Positions 7,690 to 14,609 are shown, numbered from the stretch's first letter. The stretch is 26,635 bases of DNA from Bacteroidales bacterium (GCA_017615445.1 JAGAAD010000101.1:1-26635), one strand, 5' to 3'. Translations and numbers: made by a program. The notes: generated by a model from the letters alone, not told the origin.

Positions 7690-9003
7690 ATGTTCGAAAA
7701 CCTCAGCGAAAGACTGGAGCGCTCATTCAAGATACTCAAAGGTGAAGGCAAAATCACCGAAATCAACATATCCGAGACCCTCAAGGATGTCCGCCGGGCC
7801 CTGCTGGACGCAGACGTGTCCTACAAGGTAGCCAAGGAGTTCTGCGACAACGTCAAGAAAAAGGCGCTCGGGCAGAATGTGCTGACGGCAGTCAAGCCTC
7901 AGCAGATGATGGTGAAGATAGTCCACGACGAACTCGTGGAGTTCATGGGCAGCGAGGAATCGGACATCAATCTTAAAGGCTCGCCGGCAGTGGTGCTAAT
8001 CGCCGGTCTGAACGGTTCCGGTAAGACCACCTTCAGTGCCAAACTCGGCCTCTGGCTGAAGAAGAAGGGAAAGAAGGTGCTTCTCGCGGCGTGCGACACC
8101 TTCCGCCCGGCCGCCATCGAGCAGCTCAAGACGCTCGCCGAAGGAATCGGCGTGCCCGTCTTCTCGCTCGACGGCGAGGCCGACCCGGTGAAGGTGGCCA
8201 GGGCCGCGACCGCCGAAGGCCGCTCCTACGATGTGGTGATAGTGGACACGGCCGGCCGTCTCGCCGTGGACCAGGAGCTCATGGACGAGATCCGCGCCAT
8301 GCACAAGGCCTGCAGCCCGAGCGAGACGCTCTTCGTGGTGGACGCCATGACCGGCCAGGACGCCGTGCTGAGCGCAACCGCCTTCAACGAAGCGATAGAC
8401 TACGACGGCATCGTGCTGACCAAGCTGGACGGCGACACCCGCGGCGGTGCTGCCCTCTCGGTGAAGGCCGTGAGCGGCAAGCCGGTGAAGTTCGTGAGCA
8501 CGGGCGAGAAGATGGAGGCCATCGATGTCTTCCACCCTTCCCGCATCGCGGACCGCATCCTCGGCATGGGCGACGTCGTGTCCCTCGTGGAGCGCGCCCA
8601 GGAGCAGTTCGACGAAAAGCAGGCCCGCGAGGTCAAGAAAAAGATCGCGAAAGGCAAGTTCAATTTCAACGACTACTACGACCAGATCCAGCAGGTCCGC
8701 AAGATGGGCGACATAAAGGAGCTCGCCGGAATGATTCCCGGTGTGGGCAACGCCATGAAAGATGTCGACATTGACAACGACAAGGCTTTCAAGAGCACTG
8801 AAGCCATCATCAAGAGCATGACTCCTTACGAGCGCGAACACCCGGAAGTCCTCAACGGTTCGCGCCGCCGCCGCATCGCCGCCGGCTCCGGCACTTCCCT
8901 CGCCGATGTGAACCGCCTCATCAAGCAGTTCGAGGGCTCACAGAAAATGATGAAGATGGCCATGGACGGTTCCCTGCAGCAAAGGCTCAAGGGGCTGAGG
9001 TAA
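7690..9003 (+). CDS. ffh: Signal recognition particle protein Ffh (SRP54)
   Basis: GTPase that binds SRP RNA and signal sequences of nascent membrane proteins and delivers ribosomes to FtsY. The ATG at 7690 gives 437 aa (MFENLSERLERSFK, the canonical start); an in-frame TTG upstream lies within the -7 box. Domains: N domain (1-90), G domain with GLNGSGKTT, DTAGRLAVD and TKLDGDTRGG, and a methionine-rich M domain with the RNA-binding helix motif SRRRRIAAGSGTS and a C-terminal KMMKMAMDGS stretch. It appears monocistronic, ending in a strong intrinsic terminator. Identification is secure. Confidence 0.98.
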   Translation: MFENLSERLERSFKILKGEGKITEINISETLKDVRRALLDADVSYKVAKEFCDNVKKKALGQNVLTAVKPQQMMVKIVHDELVEFMGSEESDINLKGSPAVVLIAGLNGSGKTTFSAKLGLWLKKKGKKVLLAACDTFRPAAIEQLKTLAEGIGVPVFSLDGEADPVKVARAATAEGRSYDVVIVDTAGRLAVDQELMDEIRAMHKACSPSETLFVVDAMTGQDAVLSATAFNEAIDYDGIVLTKLDGDTRGGAALSVKAVSGKPVKFVSTGEKMEAIDVFHPSRIADRILGMGDVVSLVERAQEQFDEKQAREVKKKIAKGKFNFNDYYDQIQQVRKMGDIKELAGMIPGVGNAMKDVDIDNDKAFKSTEAIIKSMTPYEREHPEVLNGSRRRRIAAGSGTSLADVNRLIKQFEGSQKMMKMAMDGSLQQRLKGLR

Positions 9004-9023
9004 TCCAAAGCTTGCACAGATAA

Positions 9024-9060
9024 CCCCGAAGAGCTTTTTTCCGCTTTTCGGGGCTTTTTT
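9024..9060 (+). terminator. Intrinsic terminator of ffh
   Basis: CCCCGAAGAGC (9024-9034) pairs with GCTTTTCGGGG (9043-9053; one wobble) around the loop TTTTTTCC, followed by C and T6 (9055-9060). The T-run abuts the first arm of the REP-like repeat at 9061. Confidence 0.9.
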
Positions 9061-9171
9061 GTTCAAGGTTTGATTTCACACGACATACCTTGAACGCTTA
9101 ACTAGCCTCTCCATAGCCTGTAGGGCAAAACGAATGTGCAAGGTCTGTCACGTAAAAACAGACCTTGCACA
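9061..9171 (+). repeat. REP/BIME-like double hairpin, copy A
   Basis: Two hairpins separated by about 39 nt. Hairpin 1: GTTCAAGGT (9061-9069) with ACCTTGAAC (9087-9095), 9 bp. Hairpin 2: TGTGCAAGGTCTG (9135-9147) with CAGACCTTGCACA (9159-9171), a perfect 13-bp stem with an 11-nt loop ending in TAAAAA. All four arms share the core CAAGGT/ACCTTG. The copy at 14466-14575 (minus orientation) has the same arm order, similar spacing and the same loop end. Hairpin 2 may also end gdhA transcripts arriving from the right, but its minus-strand T-run is weak. Confidence 0.8.
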
Positions 9172-9191
9172 AATAGTCGTAAAAAAGGTCG

Positions 9192-10547
9192 TTAAACCAG
9201 TCCCTGATCCATCATAGCGGTCGCGACTTTCATGAAGCCGGCGACATTCGCTCCGCGGACATAGTCGATATAGCCGTCCGGATCCGCGCCGTACTTGAGG
9301 CAGTTAGCGTGGATGTCGGACATGATGCGGCGCAGATAGTTGTCCACTTCCTCCGCGGTCCATTTCTGGCGCATTGAGTTCTGGCTCATTTCGAGACCGG
9401 ATGTGGCCACTCCGCCTGCATTCGAGGCCTTGCCCGGGGAATAGAGGAGCTTGTGCTTCTTGAAGATCTCGATCGCCTCGGGGGTCGAAGGCATGTTCGC
9501 GCCCTCGGCCACACACCAGCAGCCATTGTCCACGAGCTTCTGCGCATCGGCAGCCTCGATTTCGTTCTGGGTGGCGCAAGGCAGGGCTATGTCGCACTTG
9601 ATGCCCCAGGGGCGCTCGCCCGGATAGTATTTCGCAGTGGGATATTTCTCAGCGTATTCTTTGATACGGCCGCGCTTGACGTTCTTGAGGAAGAGCACGT
9701 ACTCGAGCTTTTCTTCGGTCAGGCCGTCCGGATCATAGACGAAGCCGTCGGAATCCGAGAGGGTGACCACCTTGGCTCCGAGGCGCATGGCCTTCTGGGC
9801 CGCGTACTGGGCCACGTTTCCGGCGCCGGAGACGAGGACCGTCTGGCCCTTGAAGCTCTTGCCGCGGGTGCCCAGCATCTGCTCGGCGAAGTAGCACAGG
9901 CCATAGCCCGTGGCTTCCGGCCTGATGAGGCTGCCGCCCCAGGTCTGGCCCTTGCCGGTGAGGGTGCCGGTGAACTCGTCGCGCAGGCGCTTGTACTGGC
10001 CGAACATGAAGCCGATCTCACGGCCGCCCACTCCGATGTCGCCCGCAGGGACGTCCGTGTCCGGGCCGATGTGGCGCTGGAGCTCGGTCATGAAGCTCTG
10101 GCAGAAGCGCATGACTTCTGCGTCCGACTTGCCGCGGGGGCTGAAGTCCGAGCCGCCTTTCGCGCCGCCCATGGGCAGGGTTGTCAGCGCGTTTTTGAAC
10201 GTCTGCTCGAATGCGAGGAATTTCATGATGGAGAGGTTCACGCTGGCGTGGAAACGGATGCCGCCCTTGTAGGGGCCGATCGCGCTGTTCATCTGCACGC
10301 GGAAGCCGCGGTTGATGCGGACTTCGCCTTCGTCGTCCATCCAGGGAACGCGGAACATGATCACCCTCTCGGGCTCGACCATCCTTTCCATTATCTTCGC
10401 GTCGAGGAAATGGGGATAGGCCTCGAGGGTGGGAGCCACGGCCTCAAGGACCTCCTTGACTGCCTGATGGAACTCGGATTCACCGGGGTTCTTGGCGATC
10501 AGCTCGCCCATAAACTCCTTGACATACTTTTCGGTAAACGCTGACAT
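9192..10547 (-). CDS. gdhA: NADP-type glutamate dehydrogenase
   Basis: 451 aa, the size of hexameric bacterial GDH (about 450). It interconverts 2-oxoglutarate plus ammonium and glutamate, the main ammonia-assimilation route in many Bacteroidales. The N-terminal substrate domain has KGGIRFHASV and PMGGAKGGSDF with the catalytic lysine, then VPAGDIGVGGREIGFMFGQY. The dinucleotide-binding domain has the glycine-rich VSGAGNVAQYAAQKA. SNAGGVATSGLEMSQN near the C-terminus is the typical glutamate-binding helix. NADP preference is inferred from overall similarity, not proven. Monocistronic; the -7 box TATATTTG lies 28 nt before the ATG. Confidence 0.97.
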   Translation of the reverse strand: MSAFTEKYVKEFMGELIAKNPGESEFHQAVKEVLEAVAPTLEAYPHFLDAKIMERMVEPERVIMFRVPWMDDEGEVRINRGFRVQMNSAIGPYKGGIRFHASVNLSIMKFLAFEQTFKNALTTLPMGGAKGGSDFSPRGKSDAEVMRFCQSFMTELQRHIGPDTDVPAGDIGVGGREIGFMFGQYKRLRDEFTGTLTGKGQTWGGSLIRPEATGYGLCYFAEQMLGTRGKSFKGQTVLVSGAGNVAQYAAQKAMRLGAKVVTLSDSDGFVYDPDGLTEEKLEYVLFLKNVKRGRIKEYAEKYPTAKYYPGERPWGIKCDIALPCATQNEIEAADAQKLVDNGCWCVAEGANMPSTPEAIEIFKKHKLLYSPGKASNAGGVATSGLEMSQNSMRQKWTAEEVDNYLRRIMSDIHANCLKYGADPDGYIDYVRGANVAGFMKVATAMMDQGLV

Positions 10548-10575
10548 AACTAATGGTTTTTAATCAAAACAATTT

Positions 10576-10583
10576 CAAATATA
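10576..10583 (-). promoter_or_regulatory. -7 promoter box (TATATTTG) for gdhA
   Basis: Perfect TAnnTTTG on the minus strand. A 28-nt AT-rich leader separates it from the gdhA ATG at 10547. It is back-to-back with the nitroreductase box, 13 nt apart. Confidence 0.7.
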
Positions 10584-10596
10584 CTTAATAAATTTC

Positions 10597-10604
10597 TAAC
10601 TTTG
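10597..10604 (+). promoter_or_regulatory. -7 promoter box (TAACTTTG) for the nitroreductase operon
   Basis: Perfect TAnnTTTG ending 5 nt before the ATG at 10610, which leaves essentially no 5' leader. Confidence 0.7.
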
Positions 10605-10609
10605 GCGCT

Positions 10610-11236
10610 ATGGCAGACAATTATCTGGAGAAAAGGCAGGAAGAAATCGCCCATGCGGCGACCGTCCCCAACCGTCCCACCCTCGAGACGCTGATAAGGC
10701 GTAACCGCAGCGTCCGCGGCTTCGACCAGAGCTATGTGGTCCATCCGCGGCAGCTCACGGCGATGGTAGCGGTCAATCCGAAGGTGGCTTCGTCCGTGAA
10801 CCAGCAGGCCCTCAGGTTCCACATCGTCACCAAGGGGCCGGAGGCGGACGAGGTGAACCGCCACATCAAGATGGGCCGCGCCCTTCCCGAGCTTCATCTC
10901 CCGTTTCCCGGCACTGAGCCGGAGGCGTTCATAGTCGTCTGCACGACCAAGCCCGAGAACCCGGGCCTTTTGATAGACCTTGGGATTTCGGTGCAGACCA
11001 TGCTCCTAAAGGCGGTGGATATGGGGCTTAACGGCCTGATTATCCGCAACTTCGACCATGCTGCTCTGCAAGCCGGGCTGGGCCTTCCGCTCGAGCCGAT
11101 CTGTGTGGTGGCGGTCGGAAAGAGCGCCGAGAAGATAGAGCTGGTGGAGATAAAGGCCGGAGAATCCATCAAATATTACCGGAAAGACGGAGTGCACTAC
11201 GTGCCCAAACTCAGAGTAGAAGACATTATTATTTAG
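10610..11236 (+). CDS. Nitroreductase family protein
   Basis: 208 aa, FMN-dependent nitroreductase fold. The RRNRSVRGFDQS segment (about residues 29-40) is the family's phosphate-binding Arg/Ser motif. Later segments LIDLGISVQTMLLKAVDMGLNG and LGLPLEPICVVAVGK match the conserved central helix and the C-terminal strand. Members reduce quinones, flavins or nitro compounds with NAD(P)H; the substrate cannot be told from sequence. It has a short -7-box-to-ATG distance (probably leaderless) and is followed after 2 nt by an aminotransferase gene, so they form an operon. No signal peptide, hence cytoplasmic. Confidence 0.88.
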   Translation: MADNYLEKRQEEIAHAATVPNRPTLETLIRRNRSVRGFDQSYVVHPRQLTAMVAVNPKVASSVNQQALRFHIVTKGPEADEVNRHIKMGRALPELHLPFPGTEPEAFIVVCTTKPENPGLLIDLGISVQTMLLKAVDMGLNGLIIRNFDHAALQAGLGLPLEPICVVAVGKSAEKIELVEIKAGESIKYYRKDGVHYVPKLRVEDIII

Positions 11237-11238
11237 AT

Positions 11239-12438
11239 ATGCAGATTTCACAGAGAGCGGACAACATGCCGAGCTCCCCGATCAGGAAGCTCGCGAAATA
11301 TGCCGATGCAGCAAAGCGAAACGGCATCCACGTCTATCATCTGAACATCGGCCAGCCCGATATCAAGACCCCGGAATGCGCGCTCGAGGCGGTGAGACAC
11401 CTGGACCGTTCGATTCTGGAGTACAGCCCCTCGCAGGGATACAAGGCCCTCCGGACCAAGATGGTCGGTTACTATGCCAACTACGGCATAGACCTCAGCC
11501 CGGACGAGATCATTATCACCTCCGGCGGCTCGGAAGCCGTGATGTTCGCATACATGGCCTGCCTTAATCCCGGCGATGAAATTATAGTCACGGATCCTTC
11601 GTATGCAAACTACATGGCCTTCGCAATTAGCTGCGGCGCCGTGGTGAAATCAGTGAAGACCTCGATCGAAGACGGCTTCAAGCTTCCTCCTATGGAGAAG
11701 TTCGAGGAGCAGATCACTGAAAAGACCAAAGCGATTCTGATCTGCAACCCTAACAACCCCACCGGATATCTGTACAGCAAGAAGGAAATGCTTCGCCTGC
11801 GCGATCTGGTGAAGAAATACAACCTCTATCTGTTCAGCGACGAGGTCTACCGCGAGTTTATCTACACCAAGGCTCCGTACATCAGCGCATGCCACCTGGA
11901 AGGCATCGAGGAAAATGTGGTGCTGATTGATTCGGTGAGCAAGCGCTACAGCGAATGCGGAATCAGAATCGGAGCCCTCATCACTAAAAACAAGAAAGTG
12001 CGCGATGCCGTGATGAAATTCTGCCAGGCCCGCCTGAGCCCGCCTCTCGTAGGCCAGATTATCGCCGAGGCCAGTCTCTCCACTCCGCAGGAGTACATGG
12101 ACGAAGTCTACGACGAGTATCTGAGCAGGCGCAACTTCCTGATCAACGGTCTCAACAAGATCCCCGGAGTCTTCTCACCGACCCCTATGGGAGCGTTCTA
12201 CACGATGGTCCAGCTCCCCGTGGACGATGCGGAGAAGTTCTGCATCTGGTGCCTGACAGATTTCAACTACGAAGGGCAGACTATAATGATGGCTCCCGGT
12301 TCCGGTTTCTACACCGATCCGGAGGAAGGACGCAATCAGGTCCGTATGGCTTATGTCCTGAATAAGGAAGACCTCGGCAAAGCGCTTGTCGTGCTGGCCA
12401 AGGCTCTAGAGGCCTACAATGCCCTGGATTCAGAGTAA
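11239..12438 (+). CDS. PLP-dependent class I/II aminotransferase (aspartate-type)
   Basis: 399 aa, fold-type I aminotransferase. Visible landmarks: HLNIGQPDIKTP at the N-terminus, ITSGGSEAVMFA (phosphate-binding region), CNPNNPTGY, FSDEVYREF with the Asp/Tyr that contact the PLP ring, and SVSKRYSECGIRIG with the Schiff-base lysine. A C-terminal Arg in NQVRMAY likely binds the substrate carboxylate. The family includes aspartate, alanine and aromatic aminotransferases; specificity is uncertain. The ATG follows the nitroreductase stop by 2 nt, so they are co-transcribed. The 3' end overlaps the convergent lipoprotein gene by 25 nt, with no terminator visible. Confidence 0.92.
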   Translation: MQISQRADNMPSSPIRKLAKYADAAKRNGIHVYHLNIGQPDIKTPECALEAVRHLDRSILEYSPSQGYKALRTKMVGYYANYGIDLSPDEIIITSGGSEAVMFAYMACLNPGDEIIVTDPSYANYMAFAISCGAVVKSVKTSIEDGFKLPPMEKFEEQITEKTKAILICNPNNPTGYLYSKKEMLRLRDLVKKYNLYLFSDEVYREFIYTKAPYISACHLEGIEENVVLIDSVSKRYSECGIRIGALITKNKKVRDAVMKFCQARLSPPLVGQIIAEASLSTPQEYMDEVYDEYLSRRNFLINGLNKIPGVFSPTPMGAFYTMVQLPVDDAEKFCIWCLTDFNYEGQTIMMAPGSGFYTDPEEGRNQVRMAYVLNKEDLGKALVVLAKALEAYNALDSE

Positions 12439-13088
12439 CTGAGAATATCCACGTCCACTGCTTTCAGCAGAGGGCTGCGAGACATATCCTGTGGATTGGT
12501 GCCCGGAACATCCTGAGGCACATCCATCCCGAGAAGAGCGAAAAGCTGCGTCCAATAGACCGGTATTTCGCCCTTTTCGTTTTTCCAGTTCATCGGTTTC
12601 TCGTCGAAGAGATAATTGCCATTCGCGTCCAGATAACTGTCCCGGATCAGTTCGGAGCAGTACTCCGCGCCGTTGTCCGGCAGAAAAGCCTGATCGTAGG
12701 GCTGGCCGCAGAACGTCTTCGCCCTGGCGACCCATTGCCCGGCGAGTTTCGCATCCTTGAGGCGCTTGACGATATACACCGGCTGTGACCCATCCTTGAG
12801 GGTAAACTGCCTGACGGTCGTGTCCAGCGGATGGCGGTCCACGCCGTATTTGAGGGTGGCGTCGATTATGTAGACTCCGTCCTGCGCGACTTCGGCTATC
12901 GCCACATGTATCAGGTTGAGCTCGTCCGCCGCTCCGGTTGCGGATGCGATTGCCCCGTCCATGCTGTCCTCGCTTAGCGAATAGTCTTCGGGAATGCCTA
13001 TGAAAACGAGGTCTCCGGTGCGAAGGCCCTGCGGCTTTGGCGCGCACGCCGTCAGCGCAAGCAGCGCAATGATGAGTATCTTCTTCAT
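12414..13088 (-). CDS. Lipoprotein with YiiX-like permuted papain (NlpC/P60-type) fold
   Basis: 224 aa from ATG 13088. The lipobox ALTAC places lipid-modified Cys15 after a short hydrophobic helix. The mature protein opens with GLRTGDLVFIG, typical of YiiX/YebB-like cysteine hydrolases. Candidate catalytic residues are His61 (LNLIHVAIAE) and Cys144 (AEYCSELIRDSY), the permuted His-then-Cys order of this group. Members are thought to cleave peptide or amide bonds in the cell envelope; the substrate is unknown. Its -7 box TATCTTTG ends 6 nt before the ATG and lies just past the stop of the upstream transposase gene, so it is expressed independently. The 3' end overlaps the aminotransferase gene antisense by 25 nt. 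Confidence 0.85.
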   Translation of the reverse strand: MKKILIIALLALTACAPKPQGLRTGDLVFIGIPEDYSLSEDSMDGAIASATGAADELNLIHVAIAEVAQDGVYIIDATLKYGVDRHPLDTTVRQFTLKDGSQPVYIVKRLKDAKLAGQWVARAKTFCGQPYDQAFLPDNGAEYCSELIRDSYLDANGNYLFDEKPMNWKNEKGEIPVYWTQLFALLGMDVPQDVPGTNPQDMSRSPLLKAVDVDILSYSESRAL

Positions 13089-13094
13089 TTCGGA

Positions 13095-13102
13095 CAAAGA
13101 TA
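13095..13102 (-). promoter_or_regulatory. -7 promoter box (TATCTTTG) for the YiiX-like lipoprotein
   Basis: Perfect TAnnTTTG on the minus strand, 6 nt before the ATG at 13088. It is squeezed between the transposase stop codon (13107-13109) and this gene. Confidence 0.7.
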
Positions 13103-13106
13103 CTAA

Positions 13107-14021
13107 TTATTTGCGTCGCAGCATCGCGTCCATCCTCTCCGGAGGGAGCTCGAAAACACGGCAAAGTTGCTTTGGGGTGGTCTTCATTGTGTGCGTGATA
13201 TATGGGACCAGCTTGTTTTTCTGCTCCATGCTCAATGCGGCGATCTGTTTGCCGAACCATCTTTGGGATATCTCTTCCGCTGATTTCTGGAACTCAGTGT
13301 CGCCGACCATTTTGTATGGCCTTTCTTCGAGATTGTATGATAATTCTGTGATATTGACAGCCCCTATTGTTTTAAGAAAGAAGCTTTGGTTATTGTTGAA
13401 CGCCTGTTCGAGATAGGTGTGGTCGCAGAAACTCGAAGGGATAAGGTGATTCTCATTGTCAAGCAGCCACGGCACACGGTCCAGTCTGTCCCCGGTGTGC
13501 ATGATCAGCTTTCTTTCCCTTGCATTTAAATCGGATACTTTCCGCCATTTATTCATCGTGCTGGAATCTGCGAACATTGCTCTATACCCAGACCACTCAT
13601 AATCATTAACATTTCGACCATTATCCAAAGCATTACGAGGAATATATGCCAGGGTATTTCTCACATACCAGTCTGAATCCAGTAGTATTGCTTTCGTCTC
13701 ATTTCTCATCAATATGTTCCTTGCTCCATATTTCCGGCTGTACCACATAGAGTATACCTTCTTGATGTCCCTTGCGTACATATCGGCATCTTCCTGACTC
13801 GCGGCAAGTATAGCCACATGGCAATGATTGGATACCACCGCATAAATAATGACTATGACATTGCACCGCCAGGCGGAAACACAAATGACCTTTACCATAG
13901 CATCATAGTCATCATCGTCACGGCAAAGGACTGCGGTCTCCAGCCCCTTTATACATACGTGGAAAGGGTGGACGGGAAGGACACTGCCATCAGGCAATGC
14001 CCTGATCACTGAGCGTCGCAT
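13107..14021 (-). CDS. Y1 (HUH) REP-associated tyrosine transposase (RAYT)
   Basis: 304 aa from ATG 14021. HUH single-strand endonuclease of the IS200/RAYT type. The His-hydrophobic-His metal motif is VSNHCHVAIL (His66 and His68). The nucleophilic tyrosine is best placed at Tyr126 in TLAYIPRNALDNG, matching the 'DYIYINP' context and spacing of E. coli RAYT; YEWSGYRAMF follows, as expected for the family. The C-terminal 150 residues end in a helix-turn-helix-like stretch, TPKQLCRVFELPPERMDAM. No inverted repeats border the gene, so it is a domesticated-type RAYT, not an IS. It lies 1 nt after an unknown 116-aa gene in a visibly AT-richer island, suggesting acquisition. Two REP-like double hairpins lie 5' and 3' of it in the window, the nearer about 440 bp away. 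Confidence 0.85.
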   Translation of the reverse strand: MRRSVIRALPDGSVLPVHPFHVCIKGLETAVLCRDDDDYDAMVKVICVSAWRCNVIVIIYAVVSNHCHVAILAASQEDADMYARDIKKVYSMWYSRKYGARNILMRNETKAILLDSDWYVRNTLAYIPRNALDNGRNVNDYEWSGYRAMFADSSTMNKWRKVSDLNARERKLIMHTGDRLDRVPWLLDNENHLIPSSFCDHTYLEQAFNNNQSFFLKTIGAVNITELSYNLEERPYKMVGDTEFQKSAEEISQRWFGKQIAALSMEQKNKLVPYITHTMKTTPKQLCRVFELPPERMDAMLRRK

Positions 14022-14022
14022 A

Positions 14023-14373
14023 TCAACTCTTTGCTTTAGGGGGATGGATTCCAGGACCGAAGGAGATGAACTTTGCACCGCGCTTTTCCATCTCGCGTTT
14101 GGTGTCCATAAGTATTTTGGCAATCATCTCGGACTGCTGGTCGAGCTTTTGGACCATTTCTTTCCGGTTCACGGAGACGGCGAGGTCGGCGACGGCAAGG
14201 GAGCGTATGGCTCCAAGCACCATCAGTTCATTACCGCCCCAAAGGGTGGTCATCATTGCCAAAGAAATACTGCCGATCAGGTTGATTACGTCCTGGTCGC
14301 TTTTGAACTTCATGTCTGTGTTGAAACGAATGTCGTGGTCTCCGTACTGGAGCACTTCTAAGATTTTTTTCAT
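14023..14373 (-). CDS. Unknown 116-aa protein in operon with the RAYT
   Basis: 116 aa, MKKILEVLQYGDHDIRFNTD at the start. A central, fairly hydrophobic stretch (INLIGSISLAMMTTLWGGNEL) is too polar to be a certain membrane helix. It is followed by a helical, charged region (QKLDQQSEMIAKILMDTKRE) that could form a coiled coil, and a basic proline-containing tail (IHPPKAKS). No signal peptide, no family recognised. Its stop lies 1 nt from the RAYT ATG (TGATATG), so translation is probably coupled. Its promoter, TTTG-N20-TATGTTTG, is the best in the window. A helper, DNA-binding partner or regulator of the transposase is plausible from context only. Confidence 0.75.
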   Translation of the reverse strand: MKKILEVLQYGDHDIRFNTDMKFKSDQDVINLIGSISLAMMTTLWGGNELMVLGAIRSLAVADLAVSVNRKEMVQKLDQQSEMIAKILMDTKREMEKRGAKFISFGPGIHPPKAKS

Positions 14374-14406
14374 AGTCAGAAAAGGTTTAAAGATTAATTG
14401 TTATGG

Positions 14407-14438
14407 CAAACATAGCAAAAGAGAAGATTCAATCCAAA
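14407..14438 (-). promoter_or_regulatory. Full Bacteroidota promoter (TTTG-N20-TATGTTTG) of the RAYT operon
   Basis: Minus strand: -33 TTTG (14438-14435), 20-nt spacer, -7 TATGTTTG (14414-14407). A 33-nt leader runs to the ATG at 14373. It lies about 20 bp from the edge of REP-like copy B (14460-14581). Confidence 0.8.
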
Positions 14439-14459
14439 TACTGGCCGCCCATTATTCAG

Positions 14460-14581
14460 TTTTTTGTTCAAGGTTTGTTTTTAAGTCGCAGACCTTGAAC
14501 ATCCAATCATGCTCTAACACCATTGTAATCAATAATGCGTGTGCAAGGTCTCGCACATATAATCAAACCTTGAACAAAAAA
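14460..14581 (-). repeat. REP/BIME-like double hairpin, copy B, with 18-bp terminal inverted repeats
   Basis: The outer ends are a perfect 18-bp inverted repeat: T6 then GTTCAAGGTTTG at 14460-14477, and its complement at 14564-14581. Internal arms CAGACCTTGAAC (14489-14500) and GTGCAAGGTC (14541-14550) allow two local hairpins, as in copy A. On the plus strand the first forms a 12-bp stem with a single G-T wobble. Read on the minus strand, arm order, spacing and the loop end TTAAAAA match copy A at 9061-9171. The central spacer is not conserved. Its rfbB-proximal edge is the T-tract of the rfbB terminator. Confidence 0.8.
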
Positions 14582-14609
14582 GCCCCAGAAGAGCGAACTC
14601 CCCGGGGCT
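14576..14609 (-). terminator. Intrinsic terminator of rfbB
   Basis: Minus strand: AGCCCC GGGGAG [TTCG] CTCTTC t GGGGCT, a stem with a UUCG tetraloop and one bulged T, followed by T6 (14581-14576). The T-run runs directly into REP-like copy B. It lies 24 nt after the rfbB stop codon. Confidence 0.88.

Noticed and set aside
9010..9018. GCTTGCACA just after ffh as a remnant REP arm
   Set aside because: Only 8 bases match an arm and no partner arm is seen; chance match is likely.
13107..14373. Active insertion sequence containing the Y1 transposase
   Set aside because: No IS200-type subterminal hairpins directly flank the gene and no TnpB is present; the C-terminal domain and nearby palindromes fit a REP-associated transposase better.
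9061..14581. CRISPR-like repeat array
   Set aside because: Only two copies 5 kb apart, palindromic with unrelated inner spacers and no cas genes; this fits REP/BIME elements instead.
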